Assembly: GCA_016283075.1 (NCBI GenBank)
Contig: JAEEMF010000053.1
Span: forward strand, 1-8,152
DNA: 8,152 nt
Source: Bacilli bacterium
Lineage (GTDB): Bacteria; Bacillota_I; Bacilli_A; RF39; UBA660
Direction: 5' to 3'
Positions 1-7,174 of the stretch are shown piece after piece. The notes beneath the pieces were generated by a model, which was given only the letters and a program-made list of their open reading frames with translations, did not search any database and was not told the DNA's origin. Numbering within the stretch: position 1 is the first letter of the stretch; the number at the start of each line of letters is the position of its first letter. The translations under genes were made by a program, and so were the position numbers.

Positions 1-612
1 AGAATCTATTTCAACCGAGTCTAACTCATTAAAAGTTAACTGAGTATCAATATCAAACTCACTAATCTTTTCAATAGTATCTCCCCAAAATTCTATACGA
101 ATTGGGTTATTAAAAGATATAGGGAATATATCAATAACAAAACCTCTTACAGCAATTTCTCCTGTTTTAGATACAATTACTTCTTTTCTATATCCAAGTT
201 CAAACAACTTCTTTTTAAGTAAATCAGTATTAAAATCCATATTAGGTTTTAATAAAATTCTTTTATCTACAAATAAATCTTTTGATGGTAAGAATCTTAA
301 AAATCCCATTAAATTAGTAATAACAATATATTTATTATTAGAAGTTAACTCTTTAATGGTTTCTAATCTTTTAACCATTAATTCTGGTGAAGATGCTAAA
401 GCTTCACTAGTTAAAAAGTCATCCATTGGAAAGAATAGAACATTATTATAAATACTTAATGACTGATAAAACTTATTTGCTTCATATAAAGAATTACATA
501 CTAAAAGAACGGATTCATTACTATTATCAAAGAATTCTTTAATATATACTGACTTTAATTCATTTGGTAATCCATTTATTTCATGATTTTTAAATCTATT
601 AAATATCTTCAT
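1..612 (-). CDS. mfd: Transcription-repair coupling factor Mfd, N-terminal part (3' end outside window)
   Basis: Mfd is the large SF2 ATP-dependent DNA translocase that displaces stalled RNA polymerase and recruits UvrA. Only the first 204 codons are present; the family is usually over 1100 residues. I translated this open frame by hand from ATG at 610-612 to the window edge without a stop. The UvrB-like N-terminal module is recognisable: GEIAVRG at residues 151-157, DIFP at 161-164 and RIEFWGD at 172-178, matching the family pattern GxFAVRGxxIDIFP...RIEFFGD. The helicase domains lie off the left edge. The start is fixed by a strong Shine-Dalgarno AAAGGAGG (619-626) six bases upstream. It follows pth by 46 bp, a gap holding a possible terminator hairpin. 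pth followed by mfd is the order in Bacillus subtilis. Identification is firm; the partial length is only the window boundary. Confidence 0.93.
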   Translation of the reverse strand, partial: MKIFNRFKNHEINGLPNELKSVYIKEFFDNSNESVLLVCNSLYEANKFYQSLSIYNNVLFFPMDDFLTSEALASSPELMVKRLETIKELTSNNKYIVITNLMGFLRFLPSKDLFVDKRILLKPNMDFNTDLLKKKLFELGYRKEVIVSKTGEIAVRGFVIDIFPISFNNPIRIEFWGDTIEKISEFDIDTQLTFNELDSVEIDS

Positions 613-636
613 AATATTCCTCCTTTCACACGACAA

Positions 637-658
637 AAATGATACTTTCGTACCATTT
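637..658 (-). terminator. Hairpin with U-tract between pth and mfd (terminator or attenuator)
   Basis: Read on the minus strand, AAATGGTAC and GTATCATTT pair over 9 bp (one G-U) around a GAAA tetraloop, and a run of five U (635-639) overlaps and follows the stem. The left arm begins directly after the pth stop codon. The form is that of an intrinsic terminator, but the stem is AT-rich and the U-tract short. The mfd ribosome site starts about 10 bp downstream, leaving no room for a promoter between them. A TATAAT at 662-667, over the pth stop, is a possible -10 for mfd but has no clear -35. Partial termination or an mRNA-stabilising hairpin fits equally well. Confidence 0.45.
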
Positions 659-1213
659 CTAATTATACTTATTCATTATATTATCAAATTTTACTGAAGG
701 AAACATCTTAATTATTTCTGCTCCAGATTCAAGTGAAGAATCAAGTGTTTTCATATCTTCACTATTTATTTTACCAAGAACATAATCCTTAGTATCATAT
801 TCTTTATTATTAGATATACCTATCTTTAATCTCTTATAGTTTTGGGTACCAATATTGTTTTCTATATTTCTAAGTCCATTGTGTCCTCCACAAGAACCAG
901 ATAACTTTAATTTAATTTTACCTAGTGGCATATCTAAATCATCACTAATTACTAACATATCTTCTACATTAATTTTAAAGTAATTAAGATAACTAATAAC
1001 TACTTCACCAGATAAATTCATATATTTTTGAGGTTTTAATAAGATAACCTTTTCTCCATCTATATTATCCTCATAATATAAACCATTAAATTTTTCTTTA
1101 TAATTAGTAATTCCTCTTTTAGATAAGTATTTATCAAGAACCATAAAACCTATATTATGTCTAGTGTTTTCATACTCCTTGCCAGGATTACCTAATCCAA
1201 CTATTAATTTCAC
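659..1213 (-). CDS. pth: Peptidyl-tRNA hydrolase
   Basis: This cytosolic enzyme cleaves the ester bond of peptidyl-tRNAs released prematurely from ribosomes, recycling tRNA. The 184-residue product has the usual family length. It opens with the signature LIVGLGNPGKEYENTRHNIGF, carrying N9 and the catalytic His19. It also has YMNLSG with N66, the SDDLDMP segment with D91, and GGHNGLRN with N112; these correspond to E. coli N10, H20, N68, D93 and N114, so the active site is complete. The start is GTG, not ATG, overlapping the rsmI stop by 4 nt (GTGA). Its Shine-Dalgarno AAGGTGG (1218-1224) lies inside the rsmI reading frame, indicating translational coupling. It is probably the last or next-to-last gene of the dnaX operon. 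Confidence 0.97.
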   Translation of the reverse strand: MKLIVGLGNPGKEYENTRHNIGFMVLDKYLSKRGITNYKEKFNGLYYEDNIDGEKVILLKPQKYMNLSGEVVISYLNYFKINVEDMLVISDDLDMPLGKIKLKLSGSCGGHNGLRNIENNIGTQNYKRLKIGISNNKEYDTKDYVLGKINSEDMKTLDSSLESGAEIIKMFPSVKFDNIMNKYN

Positions 1214-2064
1214 TTAACCACCTTTTTCCCTTTTACATGATACTCACTATATACTATAGATTTAGGTATCTTTCTTTCAACAGAAACCTTTTTAATAGCT
1301 TCTTTTTCAGAAAGACCATCCTCTAAATATAATTTTACATGTTCTAAGATAGTTAAACTAGAAAAATCTTCTATATCCTTATTACCTTCTACTACTACAA
1401 CCATTTCACCTTTAAGTGAATCAGATACTTTTAATACTTCATCTACAGTACCTCTAATTGCTTCTTCATACTTTTTACTAAGTTCTCTACATAAACATAT
1501 ATTTCTATTTCCAAATACACTTAATAAAGACTCAAGCATTTCAGTAATTCGATGTGGTGCTTCATAAAAAATAATTGTACATTTAATATTTTTTAGACTT
1601 TCTAATTCTTTTTCTCTCTTAGATTTTTTACTATTTAAAAATCCATAAAACATAAATGGAGATGGGTTTAGTCCAGACATTGTAAGTGCTGGTACAAAAG
1701 CAGTAGGTCCAGGTAAACTTACAACATTATAATTATTTTTAGCTATAAACTCAACAATTTTATAACCAGGATCACTAATAATAGGAGTACCTCTATCAGT
1801 AACAAGTCCTATATTTTTTCCCTCTTCTAAATAAGCAAGTACTTTTTCTTTTAAATCATTTTCATTATGATCATCAGAATGAATTAATTTTTTCTTAATA
1901 CCAAGTTTATTTAGAAGTTCAGACGTAACTCTGGTATCCTCACATAATAGTAAATCAACACTTTTTAAAGTATTAACTGCTCTATATGTAATATCTTCCA
2001 TATTCCCTATTGGAGTAGGAATTAAATATAAAGTTGCTGAATTATCATAACTTTTTTGTGACAT
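1210..2064 (-). CDS. rsmI: 16S rRNA (cytidine-1402 2'-O)-methyltransferase RsmI
   Basis: RsmI uses S-adenosylmethionine to methylate the ribose of C1402 in the decoding centre of 16S rRNA. The 284-residue protein has the tetrapyrrole-methylase fold motifs in order: LYLIPTPIGNMEDIT (12-26), CEDTR (41-45), LVTDRGTPIISDPGY (87-101), LPGPTA (117-122) and FYEAPHRI (166-173). The third motif is usually SDAGTP; here Ala is replaced by Arg91. The C-terminal helical region, with LSEKEAIKKVS, is present, so the protein is full length. ATG at 2062-2064 is preceded by AGGTGG within an AGGTGGTGG run. It begins 11 bp after the preceding methyltransferase gene. The B. subtilis homologue is YabC/YraL-type RsmI, also close to yabB. 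Confidence 0.95.
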   Translation of the reverse strand: MSQKSYDNSATLYLIPTPIGNMEDITYRAVNTLKSVDLLLCEDTRVTSELLNKLGIKKKLIHSDDHNENDLKEKVLAYLEEGKNIGLVTDRGTPIISDPGYKIVEFIAKNNYNVVSLPGPTAFVPALTMSGLNPSPFMFYGFLNSKKSKREKELESLKNIKCTIIFYEAPHRITEMLESLLSVFGNRNICLCRELSKKYEEAIRGTVDEVLKVSDSLKGEMVVVVEGNKDIEDFSSLTILEHVKLYLEDGLSEKEAIKKVSVERKIPKSIVYSEYHVKGKKVVK

Positions 2065-2075
2065 AACACCACCAC

Positions 2076-2798
2076 CTATTCAAAATAACTTTTTATTTCA
2101 TCAGTATATGAACCATCATCATTATGACTATATAAAGGAGGAAGAATCTTTAATCCAGGATTACCATTCTTAACACCTTCTATTAAAAGGATATTTGCAT
2201 CCTTATCTTTTTTAGGATAAACAAATCTTACTCTTTTAGGTTCAATATTATTTTTCTTCATTGAATCAATTATTTCTACTAATCTTTCAGGTCTATGTAC
2301 TACAGCTATAACTCCATTATTTTTAAGTAGTTTCTTACTTATCATAAATATATCATCTAAATTTAAAGATATTTCATGACGAGCAAGTGACTTGATGTCG
2401 TTTTGATTCAAATTGGATGTACTATTATACTTAAAAAATGGAGGATTGCAAGTAATTACATCAAAACTGTCAGACTCAGTTTCTTTATAATAATTCTTAA
2501 TATCATCATTAATAATAGTTATTTGTTCATCTTTATTATTAATACTAACCGATTCAGTAGCAAGTTCATAAGATTCTTTTTGAATCTCAACACCTGTTAT
2601 ATGAGCATCAGTTTTTCTAGATAAAATTAAAGGTATAGGAGCATTTCCGCATCCTATATCAAGTATATTTTTAATCTTCTTATTTATTGTTACAAAATTA
2701 GGAAGTAATACTGAATCTAAAGAAAAATTAAAGTAATCAGTATCTTGAAAAATATACATATCCTCATAACCAAGTAAATAATTCTTAATCTTTGTCAT
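2076..2798 (-). CDS. yabB: YabB/TrmN6-type tRNA (adenine-N6)-methyltransferase
   Basis: This is a class I SAM-dependent methyltransferase of the family that includes E. coli TrmN6, which makes m6A37 in tRNA1(Val). The 240-residue product matches the usual length. Visible motifs are the N-terminal FNFSLDSVLL (23-32), the SAM-binding loop ILDIGCGNAPIPL (45-57), acidic E71 at the end of strand 2, and the amino-methyltransferase motif NPPF (118-121), which marks N6-adenine or N4-cytosine transfer. The exact tRNA target cannot be read from sequence. It overlaps ricT by 14 nt, and its ribosome site AGAGGT (2807-2812) lies inside ricT. The same neighbourhood (ricT, yabB, rsmI) occurs in B. subtilis, where yabA and yazA intervene; both are absent here. 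Confidence 0.88.
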   Translation of the reverse strand: MTKIKNYLLGYEDMYIFQDTDYFNFSLDSVLLPNFVTINKKIKNILDIGCGNAPIPLILSRKTDAHITGVEIQKESYELATESVSINNKDEQITIINDDIKNYYKETESDSFDVITCNPPFFKYNSTSNLNQNDIKSLARHEISLNLDDIFMISKKLLKNNGVIAVVHRPERLVEIIDSMKKNNIEPKRVRFVYPKKDKDANILLIEGVKNGNPGLKILPPLYSHNDDGSYTDEIKSYFE

Positions 2799-3576
2799 TA
2801 ATATTTACCTCTACTGGCCCTACATTTTGAACATATACTACATAAATACCCTTAAGCATATTAATAGATACTACAGCTCCTTCTCCTTCTTTAGTTTTAA
2901 CCTTAGCACCTATTTTAGGAAATTTACCTTTTAAATCTTTATAATTATCATTTTCAAATTTCAAACAACAAAGAAGTCTACCACATGCACCATTAATCTT
3001 ATTTGGATTTAATGCAATACCTTGGTCCTTTGCCATATTAATAGAAACACTATCAAAATCATGAAGGAACATACTACAGCAGAACTTTCTACCACAAGAG
3101 CCTATTCCCCCTACTTCTTTAGCTTTATCTCTAACTCCAACTTGTCTTAACTCAATACGAGTTTTATATATTGAAGCTAAATCCTTAGCTAAATTTCTAA
3201 AATCAATCCTATTATCTGCTAAAAATCTAAAGACTAATTGAGAACGATCAAAAGTATACATAGCATCGATAATCTTCATATCTAAGCCTTCTTTTTTAAC
3301 TAGTTCCTCACACTTAACTTTAGCCTTTTCAGCATATTCTAAGTTCTTTTCATTTTGATATTTATCATCTTTAGTAGCAATTCTAATTACGCTTTTAAGT
3401 GGAGATGTTAATTTCTTTTCTTCAATTTGAGATATATCATCATCTACATAAGCAAACTGAATACCACGTTCTGTTTCAACAACAACATTCATTCCTTTTT
3501 TTAACTTTAATCCATTAGGAGAAAAGAAATAACTTTTATTTCCATTTTTAAAAGATATACTTACTACATCTACCAT
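2785..3576 (-). CDS. ricT: RicT (YaaT), PSP1-domain subunit of the Y-complex
   Basis: RicT is part of the RicA-RicF-RicT (YmcA-YlbF-YaaT) complex, which directs RNase Y-dependent mRNA maturation in B. subtilis and affects sporulation, competence and biofilm formation. The 263-residue product has the PSP1 domain and two cysteine motifs, GSCGRKFCC (159-167) and GACGRLLCC (196-204). Their cysteines C161, C166, C167, C198, C203 and C204 fall where the family carries its Fe-S ligands. The length is typical of the family. ATG at 3574-3576 follows AGGTGA, which overlaps the holB stop; the gap to holB is 4 bp. Placement directly after holB is conserved in Bacillota. The partner genes ricA and ricF are not in the window. 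Iron-sulfur binding is inferred from family knowledge. Confidence 0.94.
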   Translation of the reverse strand: MVDVVSISFKNGNKSYFFSPNGLKLKKGMNVVVETERGIQFAYVDDDISQIEEKKLTSPLKSVIRIATKDDKYQNEKNLEYAEKAKVKCEELVKKEGLDMKIIDAMYTFDRSQLVFRFLADNRIDFRNLAKDLASIYKTRIELRQVGVRDKAKEVGGIGSCGRKFCCSMFLHDFDSVSINMAKDQGIALNPNKINGACGRLLCCLKFENDNYKDLKGKFPKIGAKVKTKEGEGAVVSINMLKGIYVVYVQNVGPVEVNINDKD

Positions 3577-3580
3577 ATAA

Positions 3581-4480
3581 TCACCTACATGTTTCTATTA
3601 TAAAATAATCTAATAGCATATTAGTATTAACATAAGAGTTAAGCCTATCAATACACTTAATTATAATATCAATTTTTTCTATTATTTTCTTAGTACTATT
3701 GTTTTTGCATATATTATCTATTAATTCATCATCATTTCTAAAGTATTTAGTATTAAGTCCTAATGATGATTTTAAAGCATCTAAATATAAATACTTCATA
3801 ATATCAAAAGCACATAATACTTTATCTCTATTATTAAAGTAAGAAAGAAAACTGCTTTTTTCATAAAGTAATGTTTTTTTCTTATTTTTTTCATAAAGAA
3901 ATATAAATCTTTTAAAATTATCTATAAATTCTTCTTTATTAATATCATCAATCTTTATTAAATCCTTTATATCTTTATCATTATCTTCAATTAAAGATAT
4001 TAACTGACATCTAGATATAATTGTATCTAATAGAGAAAATCTATTATTTACTACAAGTATAGCAATAATATTTTCTTCAGGTTCCTCTAAAAACTTTAAA
4101 ATAGTATTAGAAGAACTATCATTAAATTTATCTGCTTCTTCAATAATATAAATTTTTTTATTACCTGTTATAGCTTTATTTTTAAAAGAACTTTGAAGTT
4201 TTAACACTTGTTCTTTTTTTATTTCTAGTGAAGTAGGTCTAATAATTTCAAGTTCAATATATTCATCATTATCTATTTGTAAAGAAATATTACTCTTTTT
4301 AGATTCATCATCTATACCTATACATAATAAGTCTTTAACAAAAGCTTTTATGAACTCATTAGTTCTTGTATAACCATTTGACTCAACAATATATGCATGA
4401 CTAACTTTATTATTATTTATAAAATTCTTTATTGTTTTACAAGCATAAGGCTGTGAATCAACATATTGGTCTACAAACAT
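3581..4480 (-). CDS. holB: DNA polymerase III clamp loader, delta' subunit
   Basis: HolB is the non-catalytic wrench subunit of the clamp loader that, with tau/gamma and delta, opens the beta clamp. The 299-residue protein has the AAA+ start VSHAYIVESNGY (26-37). The Walker A lysine and glycines are replaced there, as expected for a delta' that does not hydrolyse ATP. A Walker-B-like IYIIEEADKF (110-119), LKFLEEPEEN (128-137) and the arginine-finger motif ISRCQ (155-159) follow. It lacks the four-cysteine zinc module present in E. coli delta' and in DnaX of this window. The C-terminal part is rich in Lys, Asn and Asp and poorly conserved. ATG at 4478-4480 has AGGTGA upstream; it begins 8 bp after recR. 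B. subtilis has tmk and other genes between recR and holB; they are absent here. Confidence 0.93.
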   Translation of the reverse strand: MFVDQYVDSQPYACKTIKNFINNNKVSHAYIVESNGYTRTNEFIKAFVKDLLCIGIDDESKKSNISLQIDNDEYIELEIIRPTSLEIKKEQVLKLQSSFKNKAITGNKKIYIIEEADKFNDSSSNTILKFLEEPEENIIAILVVNNRFSLLDTIISRCQLISLIEDNDKDIKDLIKIDDINKEEFIDNFKRFIFLYEKNKKKTLLYEKSSFLSYFNNRDKVLCAFDIMKYLYLDALKSSLGLNTKYFRNDDELIDNICKNNSTKKIIEKIDIIIKCIDRLNSYVNTNMLLDYFIIETCR

Positions 4481-4488
4481 AATATCAC

Positions 4489-5085
4489 CTACACTTCATT
4501 ACGATTTTCTAAAGCAAGTTCTAGAGTAAGTGTGTCTATATAGTCAATATCCGCACCCATTGGAACACCATGAGCAATCTTACTAACTTTAACATCTTTC
4601 TTCTCTAAGTATTTTTTTATATATAAAGTAGTAGTTTCTCCTTCAATACTTGGTTTTAAAGCAAAAATAACTTCCTTTATATCTTCTTCATCAATTCTAT
4701 CTATTAAAGATTTAAAATTGATTTGTTCAGGATTAATTCCTTCTAGTGGAGATATTAATCCATCTAATACATGGTATACACCATTATAACTACCCATTCT
4801 TTCAAATAACATGATGTTCTTTGGTTCTTCTACAACACAAATTGTAGATTTGTTTCTAGATTTATCAGAACATATAGTACATATTTCATCTTCACAGTAG
4901 TTATTACAAATCTTACACCTTTTTATACTTGTTTTTAAATTCTTAACAGAATCAGATAATTTATCTAAAATCTCTTGATCTAAATCTAAAGTTGCTAAAG
5001 CCATACGTTCAGCAGACTTTTCACCTACACCAGGTAACTTCTTATAACATTCAATTAAATTTTTAAGAGTTGTTGGATAATTCAT
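4489..5085 (-). CDS. recR: Recombination mediator RecR
   Basis: RecR works with RecO (and RecF) to load RecA on single-stranded DNA at gaps. The 198-residue product has family length and all modules in order: a helix-hairpin-helix with LPGVGEKSAERMA (17-29), a C4 zinc finger (C57, C60, C69, C72), a Toprim domain starting at about residue 80 with CVVEEP (83-88), and the C-terminal HGVPMGADIDY segment. Its ATG (5083-5085) shares one base with the ybaB stop in the sequence TAATG. No convincing Shine-Dalgarno lies upstream, unlike its neighbours, so translation probably depends on termination-reinitiation from ybaB. dnaX-ybaB-recR is one of the most conserved gene triplets in bacteria. Confidence 0.97.
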   Translation of the reverse strand: MNYPTTLKNLIECYKKLPGVGEKSAERMALATLDLDQEILDKLSDSVKNLKTSIKRCKICNNYCEDEICTICSDKSRNKSTICVVEEPKNIMLFERMGSYNGVYHVLDGLISPLEGINPEQINFKSLIDRIDEEDIKEVIFALKPSIEGETTTLYIKKYLEKKDVKVSKIAHGVPMGADIDYIDTLTLELALENRNEV

Positions 5086-5381
5086 TAGAATAAACCAGGC
5101 ATACCTTGTGTATATTTACCAAGTTTTGATTCTGTTTCTTTTTCAATTTGTTTCATTACATCGTTTACTGCTACTTGAATTAAATCTTGTAACATTTCAA
5201 CATCTTCTTTATCTAAGCTTTCCATATCAATCTTTACTTCTAAAATTTCTCTTTTACCATTTGCTTTAACAGTTACAAAAGAAGATTTTGCTTCAAAAGT
5301 CATAGCTTGAATTTCTGCTTGAGCATTCATCATATCCTTTTGTAATTTTTGAGCTTGTTTCATCATTGCTTGTATATTCAT
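5085..5381 (-). CDS. ybaB: YbaB/EbfC-family nucleoid-associated protein
   Basis: This is a small dimeric DNA-binding protein of the YbaB/EbfC family (YaaK in B. subtilis). The 98-residue sequence starts MNIQAMMKQAQKLQKDM, the amphipathic helical part seen in the family. It continues through FVTVKANGKREILEVKID, the central strand region, and ends with a Lys- and Gly-containing tail finishing in GMPGLF. Length and sequence are typical. ATG at 5379-5381 follows the ribosome site GGAAAGAGGA, which overlaps the end of dnaX; the gap between the two genes is 15 bp. Its product level is likely tied to dnaX and recR in one message. The precise cellular role of the family is unsettled. Confidence 0.96.
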   Translation of the reverse strand: MNIQAMMKQAQKLQKDMMNAQAEIQAMTFEAKSSFVTVKANGKREILEVKIDMESLDKEDVEMLQDLIQVAVNDVMKQIEKETESKLGKYTQGMPGLF

Positions 5382-5396
5382 ATTTATTCCTCTTTC

Positions 5397-7100
5397 CTAT
5401 TCGTATTTAACAATGTTTCCAAATATTTGATCTAACTCACTAATAGTTTCATTATTATTAGAAAGTTTCTTAAGTAATTCTTCAGGTTCTTCTTTATAAA
5501 TAAACTCTTTAGTCTTACCATTAAATTCTTTTTTGATTATTTCCCAAGATTTTTTATCAACAGAAATAACCTTATAAGTCTTATCAAAAATATTTCCCAG
5601 GAAATATTCTAGTTCATTAAACATGTAATTAAAATCATTCGACATATTTAATGAATCAAACATAAATAAAGCATATTCATCGCTTGCTGCCTTTAATTCA
5701 CTATCAAGAATAATGCTTGCATACTTACTAAATTTATCATCTAATAAGTAATCATTTACCTTATCAAGTTCTTTCTTAAGAAGTAACATATTCTTTTTAT
5801 CAAACTTAGATAATGTATTATTAATTCTTATTTCTTTTAATAAGTTAATATCATCATCAGATGATACTTCACTACTTACATCAGAAGATTGAACTTCATC
5901 TTTAATATCAAAAGATTCCTCTTTTTTAGGTTCTTCTTTTATAGTAACTTCAACTACTTCTTTAACAACAGGAACATCTTTCTTAATAGGAACTTCCTTA
6001 ACAATTTGTTTAGAAACATTTTCTTCTTCTCCAATACATTCTTTTATAATCGATAATTCCATAGTAAGTTTTGGATCAGAAGATTGTTTAATTTTTGTAA
6101 TTGAATTATTTAAATTATCAATTAAACTAATTAATCTTTCTTTAGTAATTAACCCTGATATTTCTTTATATGAATCAGCGTAGTTAGTATTCTTTTCTAA
6201 ATACTCCTTAGATATTTGGTAAAGTAATACATTCTTTAAATACCTAACTAATTCACCAGATATTTTAACTATATTTTTACCCTTAGAGTAAAAATCATCA
6301 ATCATTGATAAGAGTTCGGATACATTTGAATTTATCAAATTCTTAACAAATATATTTAAAGTATCCACCGATATTGAACCATTTACTTCATATATATCAT
6401 CAAGTGATATTTCATCACTATTATATGAAGATACTTGATCTAATATACTTAAAGCATCTCTCATTCCACCATCGCATATATTTGCTATTTCTAGTAGTGC
6501 TTCATCAGAAATTTTTATATTCTCTTTAGATGATACTCTCTTAAGCATTTCTAATATCTTAAGTGGAGGTATTCTTTTGAAATCAAATCTCTGACATCTA
6601 GAAATAATTGTAGGTAAAACTTTATGTGGTTCTGTTGTAGCTAAAATAAATATTACATGAGATGGAGGTTCTTCAAGCGTTTTTAATAAAGCATTAAAAG
6701 CACTATTTGTAAGCATATGAACTTCATCAATAATATATATTTTATATTTCCCAACAGAAGGAGATAAATTAACTTTATCTCTAATATTTCTTATTTCATC
6801 TACTCCATTATTTGATGCAGCATCTATTTCAATAATATCAGTAATAGTATTATTATTAGTTTGTGTACAAGATACACACTTATTACATGGCAGATAGCCA
6901 TTCGGATGTTCACAGTTAACTGTTTTAGCTAATATTTTAGCTATAGATGTCTTTCCTGTGCCTCTTGGTCCGGTAAATAAATATGCGTGAGATATTCTAT
7001 TGTTCTTAATTGAGTTTTTTAATACTTGAACAATAACTTCTTGTCCTACAACTTCATCAAAATTTGATGGTCTATATTTACGATATAATGCTTTGTACAT
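5397..7100 (-). CDS. dnaX: DNA polymerase III subunits gamma/tau
   Basis: DnaX is the ATPase of the clamp loader and, through tau, the bridge between loader, polymerase and helicase. Counted from ATG at 7098-7100 the protein has 567 residues, close to B. subtilis DnaX. It begins MYKALYRKYRP, then Walker A GPRGTGKT (44-51), a zinc module (C63, C72, C75, C78), DAASNNGVDEIR, Walker B IIDEVHML (123-130) and ISRCQRFDF with the SRC motif (167-169). An acidic/Lys-rich linker from about 365 to 425 leads to the tau-specific C-terminal domain. A GTG start nine bases upstream is in frame, but that GTG is part of the Shine-Dalgarno GAGGTGA, so ATG is preferred. An A6 run encodes K392-K393 in the linker. 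It is the first gene of the operon. Confidence 0.97.
   Translation of the reverse strand: MYKALYRKYRPSNFDEVVGQEVIVQVLKNSIKNNRISHAYLFTGPRGTGKTSIAKILAKTVNCEHPNGYLPCNKCVSCTQTNNNTITDIIEIDAASNNGVDEIRNIRDKVNLSPSVGKYKIYIIDEVHMLTNSAFNALLKTLEEPPSHVIFILATTEPHKVLPTIISRCQRFDFKRIPPLKILEMLKRVSSKENIKISDEALLEIANICDGGMRDALSILDQVSSYNSDEISLDDIYEVNGSISVDTLNIFVKNLINSNVSELLSMIDDFYSKGKNIVKISGELVRYLKNVLLYQISKEYLEKNTNYADSYKEISGLITKERLISLIDNLNNSITKIKQSSDPKLTMELSIIKECIGEEENVSKQIVKEVPIKKDVPVVKEVVEVTIKEEPKKEESFDIKDEVQSSDVSSEVSSDDDINLLKEIRINNTLSKFDKKNMLLLKKELDKVNDYLLDDKFSKYASIILDSELKAASDEYALFMFDSLNMSNDFNYMFNELEYFLGNIFDKTYKVISVDKKSWEIIKKEFNGKTKEFIYKEEPEELLKKLSNNNETISELDQIFGNIVKYE
5591..5606. promoter_or_regulatory. Candidate Noc-binding sequence inside dnaX (15/16)
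   Basis: TATTTCCCAGGAAATA matches the Noc-binding consensus TATTTCCCGGGAAATA at 15 of 16 positions; the single mismatch is central. The flanks extend the symmetry with AA and TT. It lies in the tau C-terminal part of dnaX and encodes Y499-F500-L501-G502-N503. Restoring the consensus base would change Leu501 to Pro, so coding could explain the mismatch. Binding is inferred from sequence only. Confidence 0.45.
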
Positions 7101-7105
7101 ATTAC

Positions 7106-7112
7106 TCACCTC
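7106..7112 (-). promoter_or_regulatory. Shine-Dalgarno deciding the dnaX start
   Basis: GAGGTGA stands 5 nt before ATG 7098-7100, an ideal distance. The in-frame upstream GTG (7107-7109) lies inside this motif and has no ribosome site of its own. The same heptamer precedes tadA (7569-7575), where it sits 4 nt before GTG. Confidence 0.8.
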
Positions 7113-7121
7113 AACTACTTA

Positions 7122-7130
7122 ATTATACCA
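7122..7130 (-). promoter_or_regulatory. Extended -10 promoter of the dnaX operon
   Basis: On the minus strand TGGTATAAT is a perfect extended -10 element (TGN plus TATAAT). A weak -35, TTTTAA (7145-7150), lies 17 bp upstream and is formed by the U-tract of the tadA terminator. The predicted start is near 7115, giving a leader of about 15 nt before ATG. It lies between a terminator and the first gene of a long co-directional run, so it is the likely promoter for dnaX through pth. Confidence 0.75.
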
Positions 7131-7146
7131 TATTTCAAGTATATTT

Positions 7147-7174
7147 AAAAAAGGAAATATTTCTATTTCCTTTT
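7147..7174 (-). terminator. Intrinsic terminator of tadA
   Basis: On the minus strand AAAAGGAAATA and TATTTCCTTTT form a perfect 11-bp stem around a GAAA tetraloop, and the U-run reaches six with the two bases after the stem. The tadA TAG stop (7163-7165) sits at the loop junction, so the last four codons of tadA form the left arm. It separates tadA and ffs from the dnaX operon. Confidence 0.85.

Noticed and set aside
2403..2624. A 73-codon open frame on the plus strand within the methyltransferase gene.
   Set aside because: It is antisense to a well-supported gene, rich in Ile, Phe and Asn as expected from A/T-rich shadow frames, and has no recognisable domain.
1210..4480. Mycoplasma genetic code with TGA as Trp.
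   Set aside because: rsmI and holB end at TGA exactly at the overlap or spacing expected for the next gene, and Trp residues in Mfd, TadA and DnaX are TGG.
5535..5550. Another Noc-like sequence, ATTTCCCAAGATTT.
   Set aside because: Four of fourteen positions differ and the second half-site is lost.
7101..7109. GTG at 7107-7109 as the dnaX start, adding three residues.
   Set aside because: This GTG is inside the Shine-Dalgarno GAGGTGA, which is correctly spaced for the ATG at 7098-7100; the ATG start also matches the usual DnaX N-terminus.
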